64,000 nucleotides of DNA from UBA1715 sp045615765 (lineage in GTDB: Bacteria; Bacteroidota; Bacteroidia; Bacteroidales; UBA1715), in the NCBI GenBank assembly GCA_045615765.1, contig JAZLFM010000020.1, positions 57,646 to 121,645 of the forward strand, given 5' to 3'. The translations under genes were made by a program, and so were the position numbers. This document shows, piece after piece, positions 61,315-64,000 of the stretch. How positions within the stretch are numbered: position 1 is the stretch's first letter; each line of letters opens with the position of its first letter. The notes beneath the pieces were generated by a model. The model saw only the letters and a program-made list of their open reading frames with translations, was not told where the DNA came from and ran no database searches.

Positions 61315-62412
61315 TTATTTTTTGCTCTTTCTTCTATTACATTCTTTACATAGCATTTGACAATTTGCTTCTATCGTACGACCGCCCTCAACCCAAGGGG
61401 TAATATGGTCAGCTTCCATTTGCTCTATTTCGAAATGTTTTCCACATATTTTGCAAATACCTAATTGTTGCTCGTAAACACTGCGTTTAATATTATCATC
61501 AAACGCACGAATTCCAAGATGATGTTCATCGCCATCGAGCACGTACCAATATATGCCAGATCTTTTTTGCACATCGCTGTCTTTCATCAAACGGGCAACA
61601 TTGGCTTCCAATTCATTGGCATCTAATTTTGCATCTTTGTATTTGTTATAGATTTCGCCCCAAGCAACTTGTTTCATTTCCTTGCGTTTTTTGGGGAATT
61701 TCGCTTTTACCCAACTCATTACATTCTGGAAATATAGCCATAAATCATCTGCATTTGTATCGTGCTGATGTTCAGCCATATATTTCTCAATTTCTCCATT
61801 ATTCAACCAACTAATTGCTGTTTCTAAATAATCTTGACGGATTGGAGAACCAGTCATATAATCGCTGCCTATTTTGTAAGCCACACATCCTGTTTTGCTA
61901 AATTTCTTTTTTGCCTCCGTAACAAATGGTCCGGCATACACTGCGTTGCGGATTTCCTGGTCGGTAAGTTTCTCTCCTGCAATATTTATTGTGCGAAACC
62001 AATCAAGTTTTTCGCTATCACTTCCATTACGGCAGATATACACCATAAGTTCATAGTCATAAAACTTGGCGAGTTCATCGGGAGTGAGATTTACCCCACT
62101 TTTTAGAGTACCATTCCAATCTACAATGAAATTACCACTCAAAAATTCACAAATACTCATGGTACGTTGTTGACCATCGAGCAACTCGTATGTTCCATCT
62201 TCGTTTTCTACCCAATACATTACATTCAGAGGAAAATCCTTGCGAATACTTTCTATCACGGCTTTTTGCTGTTTTTCGCTATACACAAACTCGCGTTGGT
62301 ATTTTGGACGTATGTTTAGTTTGCCACCATAGCCAAACACGCCTTCTTCCTCACTATTACTAAATCCATTAAATAAATCGCCTATGCGAATTTGTGTTAA
62401 TTGTATTTCCAT
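61315..62412 (-). CDS. DUF262-HNH endonuclease-type protein
   Basis: 365 residues. N-terminal DUF262 (ParB/Srx-like NTPase/sensor) with IRPKYQREFVYSEKQQKAVI and the DGQQR motif (YELLDGQQRTMSICEFL, about 75-90), which is the nucleotide-hydrolysis signature of the GmrS half of GmrSD. The C-terminal HNH nuclease (about 315-365): CKICGKHFEIEQMEADHITP and CQMLCKECNRRKSKK, with the zinc-binding CxxC pairs and the H of ADHI. The layout is similar to single-chain type IV restriction enzymes. It lies 2 bp after the EcoRI-type methyltransferase gene, so a functional pair is likely. Confidence 0.88.
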   Translation of the reverse strand: MEIQLTQIRIGDLFNGFSNSEEEGVFGYGGKLNIRPKYQREFVYSEKQQKAVIESIRKDFPLNVMYWVENEDGTYELLDGQQRTMSICEFLSGNFIVDWNGTLKSGVNLTPDELAKFYDYELMVYICRNGSDSEKLDWFRTINIAGEKLTDQEIRNAVYAGPFVTEAKKKFSKTGCVAYKIGSDYMTGSPIRQDYLETAISWLNNGEIEKYMAEHQHDTNADDLWLYFQNVMSWVKAKFPKKRKEMKQVAWGEIYNKYKDAKLDANELEANVARLMKDSDVQKRSGIYWYVLDGDEHHLGIRAFDDNIKRSVYEQQLGICKICGKHFEIEQMEADHITPWVEGGRTIEANCQMLCKECNRRKSKK

Positions 62413-62414
62413 AG

Positions 62415-63455
62415 TTATTGTTTTTTGCGGATTAATATTCGTGCATATAATTTTGTCCCATTAATATATGGATACCCATAATTATAACCTTCCACCTTTG
62501 TTGTTGTCATGGCTCCTATAATTTCAAACATCTCAGGATTATATTTATCTAAAAATGTAATAGGAACTCCCATCACGCCATTATAATCGCAAGGGATTTC
62601 AGCCGTTTTATTCACGTTAATAGCATCGTAATTATCGTACTTTGGATACTCATCCGGCGAATATGTTTTGTATAAGTCCATTTCTTCATGACGTTTTTTT
62701 ATGTCAAGGTTTGTATACCAGCAAATATTTCCCATCGAGCGCCATTTTTGTCCTGTTTCGTCAATCCAAAAACGATTGCTTTTTTCTTCGTAATCCGATG
62801 GAACTTGAAATGCACTATATGACAAACAACTGCCCAACCACAATTTATTTTCCTTAATCAGTTTAAAAATCTCTTTGTAGGTAATTGCGTTCATATTACC
62901 AAGTATCAAAAAACATTTCCCATACTCGACCAATTGCGCCACATACTCACGAAACAACGAAAATGGAGGATTGGTCACCACGATGTCAGCTTCTTTTAGT
63001 AATTCAATGCACTCTGCAGAACGAAAATCGCCGTTGCCTTGCAAGGTAGTCAACACATTCTTGTCGTTTTTTATCAACCACTCTACATCGGCAAGATCGG
63101 TGGCGCCATCGCCGTTTGCATCAGGAACTTCGGTAATAATAATTTTGTGTGGAACTCGCGTTTTTTGTGGTTTGCCATAAGGTTCATCAGGTTCAAATAA
63201 ACTCATTTGCGTGTCTGCCACAGGCGAACCATTGTAGCAAGTAGCAATCAGTTTTTTTAATCCAAGCGAATTAAAATTCAGGGCAAAATATTTGAAAAAA
63301 TTACTTTCGTACGGATCGTCGCAATTGCAAAACACCGTTTTGCCAGCAAAGTGCTGTTTGTAGTGTTTTAATTCGTTTGCAATATCACTTAATTGCGTAT
63401 AGAATTCGTCCTTTTTCGCCTTATTTGCTGCGTGTAGGTTGCTGTTTCCTGCCAT
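62415..63455 (-). CDS. EcoRI-type adenine-specific DNA methyltransferase
   Basis: 346 residues from the ATG at 63455 (MAGNSNLHAANKAKKDEFYT), which matches the N-terminus usual for this family; an ATG 33 bp upstream is less likely. Motifs: DEFYTQLSDIANELKHYKQH, VFCNCDDPYESNFFKYFALN (SAM-binding region), and the catalytic NPPF in DIVVTNPPFSLFREYVAQLV. The rest (WLGSCLSYSAFQVPSDYEE, VMGVPITFLDKYNPEMFEII) is characteristic of M.EcoRI homologs. It would methylate N6 of adenine. A dedicated restriction enzyme of EcoRI type is absent; the DUF262-HNH gene is 2 bp downstream. Confidence 0.9.
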   Translation of the reverse strand: MAGNSNLHAANKAKKDEFYTQLSDIANELKHYKQHFAGKTVFCNCDDPYESNFFKYFALNFNSLGLKKLIATCYNGSPVADTQMSLFEPDEPYGKPQKTRVPHKIIITEVPDANGDGATDLADVEWLIKNDKNVLTTLQGNGDFRSAECIELLKEADIVVTNPPFSLFREYVAQLVEYGKCFLILGNMNAITYKEIFKLIKENKLWLGSCLSYSAFQVPSDYEEKSNRFWIDETGQKWRSMGNICWYTNLDIKKRHEEMDLYKTYSPDEYPKYDNYDAINVNKTAEIPCDYNGVMGVPITFLDKYNPEMFEIIGAMTTTKVEGYNYGYPYINGTKLYARILIRKKQ

Positions 63456-63495
63456 GATTGATAGTTTGCACGCACAACCATCAATCAAAATCGGG

Positions 63496-63519
63496 CAAAA
63501 AGAAAGGCGCGGACCTTTC
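63496..63519 (-). terminator. Terminator-like hairpin at the 3-prime end of the structured element
   Basis: On the minus strand GAAAGG (63519-63514), TCCGCG and CCTTTC (63507-63502) form a 6-bp stem followed by five T (63501-63497). It lies between the nested inverted repeats of the structured element and the methyltransferase ATG, 42 nt downstream. Confidence 0.6.
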
Positions 63520-63522
63520 TAC

Positions 63523-63691
63523 TCACATTCACGAGGAGCGTCGGAGAACCCCGCCTAACTTCATAGAATAGCCCACGCCTTAACGACGAGGCATTACTAA
63601 ATGAAGTTAGTACGGCAGCGATGCTTCCGTGAATTTGCTTTATCCGATTATTCTAAACAACCAGTTTCCGACGCTTTTTGTTTGAATGTGA
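63523..63691 (-). ncRNA. Candidate structured RNA or repeat element with nested inverted repeats
   Basis: Outer stem TCACATTC (63523-63530)/GAATGTGA (63684-63691), second stem AGCGTCGGA (63537-63545)/TCCGACGCT (63667-63675), third CTAACTTCAT (63555-63564)/ATGAAGTTAG (63601-63610), all perfect. Two local hairpins lie inside: GCCT/AGGC (63577-63592) and ACGGCAGC/GCTTCCGT (63612-63630, one mismatch). No coding frame is convincing. The layout fits a multi-branched RNA, here drawn on the minus strand because a terminator-like hairpin follows there, or a MITE-like DNA element. Strand and identity are uncertain. Confidence 0.5.
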
Positions 63692-63848
63692 ATAATAGCT
63701 AATGCGTATGTTAAACGTTATTTATTTCTGTTTCGTTATATATTTTATTTGTTGCTCAAAGATTGTAAAATTTCTATAAACTTCCAAAACTCTATTTTTT
63801 GAAGAAGTATAACTCTTGACATATTACAATAGTAATTTTGGCATTGAC

Positions 63849-63968
63849 ATTGCCTGACAAGGCAATAATAGTAACCCGGGACAGAGTCTCGGGATAACAC
63901 GACACCATCACAAAATGGCTGAAAGCCATTACATACCCCAAAATTCAAATATTGGTTTCCAACCAAAT
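63849..63968. repeat. Four short hairpins in 120 bp
   Basis: ATTGCCT/AGGCAAT (63849-63866), CCCGGGAC/GTCTCGGG (63875-63893, one G-U on the plus strand), AATGGCT/AGCCATT (63914-63930) and TTGGTT/AACCAA (63952-63966). They are separated by 9-21 nt. A 73-codon frame across them on the minus strand is judged spurious. From 63692 to the window edge no gene is seen. Confidence 0.65.
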
Positions 63969-64000
63969 TTATATTTTACATTGTATACCAGAGACTGCGT

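Noticed and set aside
63745..63966. 73-codon minus-strand frame near the right edge
   Set aside because: It runs across four hairpins, is rich in Cys and Gln runs such as CLVRQCQCQNYYC, and has no family match; more likely a repeat than a gene.

Overview
The window looks like a chromosomal segment of an AT-rich anaerobic member of Bacteroidales (Bacteroidota). Evidence: upstream regions repeatedly show the phylum's TAnnTTTG -7 box rather than TATAAT; several giant exported proteins carry type IX secretion (T9SS) C-terminal domains and SprB-type repeats; and the gene content (parA-parB-DUF5683, a futalosine hydrolase for menaquinone, Kdo transferase, a LpxH-like hydrolase, NfnA/GltA-type flavoproteins) fits that group. 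No rRNA, tRNA or CRISPR array was seen. The species cannot be named from the sequence.

Left part (1-17.9 kb, all minus strand). A histidine operon (hisG ... hisD, hisD running off the left edge) is interrupted by an nfeD/SPFH membrane pair. It is preceded by a short leader that encodes MIHHHSI and ends in an intrinsic terminator, so a classical His attenuator. Upstream lie two huge secreted proteins (an RCC1-repeat protein and a BspA-type leucine-rich-repeat protein) that share their C-terminal modules. Upstream of them in the same direction is a tightly packed trio: a Rossmann/RyR-domain protein, an exported TPR protein and a membrane-anchored TIR protein. This trio is the best candidate for an undescribed signalling or defence system. 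recQ and a YqaA-family membrane gene precede it.

Middle (17.9-38.4 kb). A 2582-residue GH8 glycosidase carries two carbohydrate-binding-like modules, about twelve Big_2 domains, about seven FIVAR-like helical repeats and a T9SS tail. It is followed by a seven-gene, visibly more GC-rich redox/hydrolase operon with its own AraC regulator. Housekeeping genes come next: waaA (kdtA), uvrC, parA-parB, a DUF5683 gene and a lpxH-like gene.

Accessory island (38.5-45.9 kb). A decayed, internally deleted IS5-type element with a TAA target duplication sits between two broken gene remnants. It is followed by a Cas4-like/DUF2779 nuclease, an McrB-McrC type IV restriction pair, and a DUF4143 ATPase preceded by three copies of a TCCTCGAAAAAGTGTAA motif. 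The remnant of a second such ATPase closes the island.

Right part (45.9-64 kb). NfnA/GltA-like flavoprotein genes, a SulP transporter, a glycosyltransferase/sulfatase-like envelope operon ending in mqnB, an ORF6N DNA-binding protein, folA, a thioesterase, thyA (which shares a face-to-face promoter with a large beta-propeller outer-membrane-type protein), and a two-gene module of an EcoRI-type adenine methyltransferase and a DUF262-HNH endonuclease. Upstream of this module is a strongly folded element of about 170 nt closed by nested inverted repeats, followed further right by a run of short hairpins. Several families of short intergenic repeats (GTAGGGGC hairpins, TTAGTGA heptamers) are scattered through the window.
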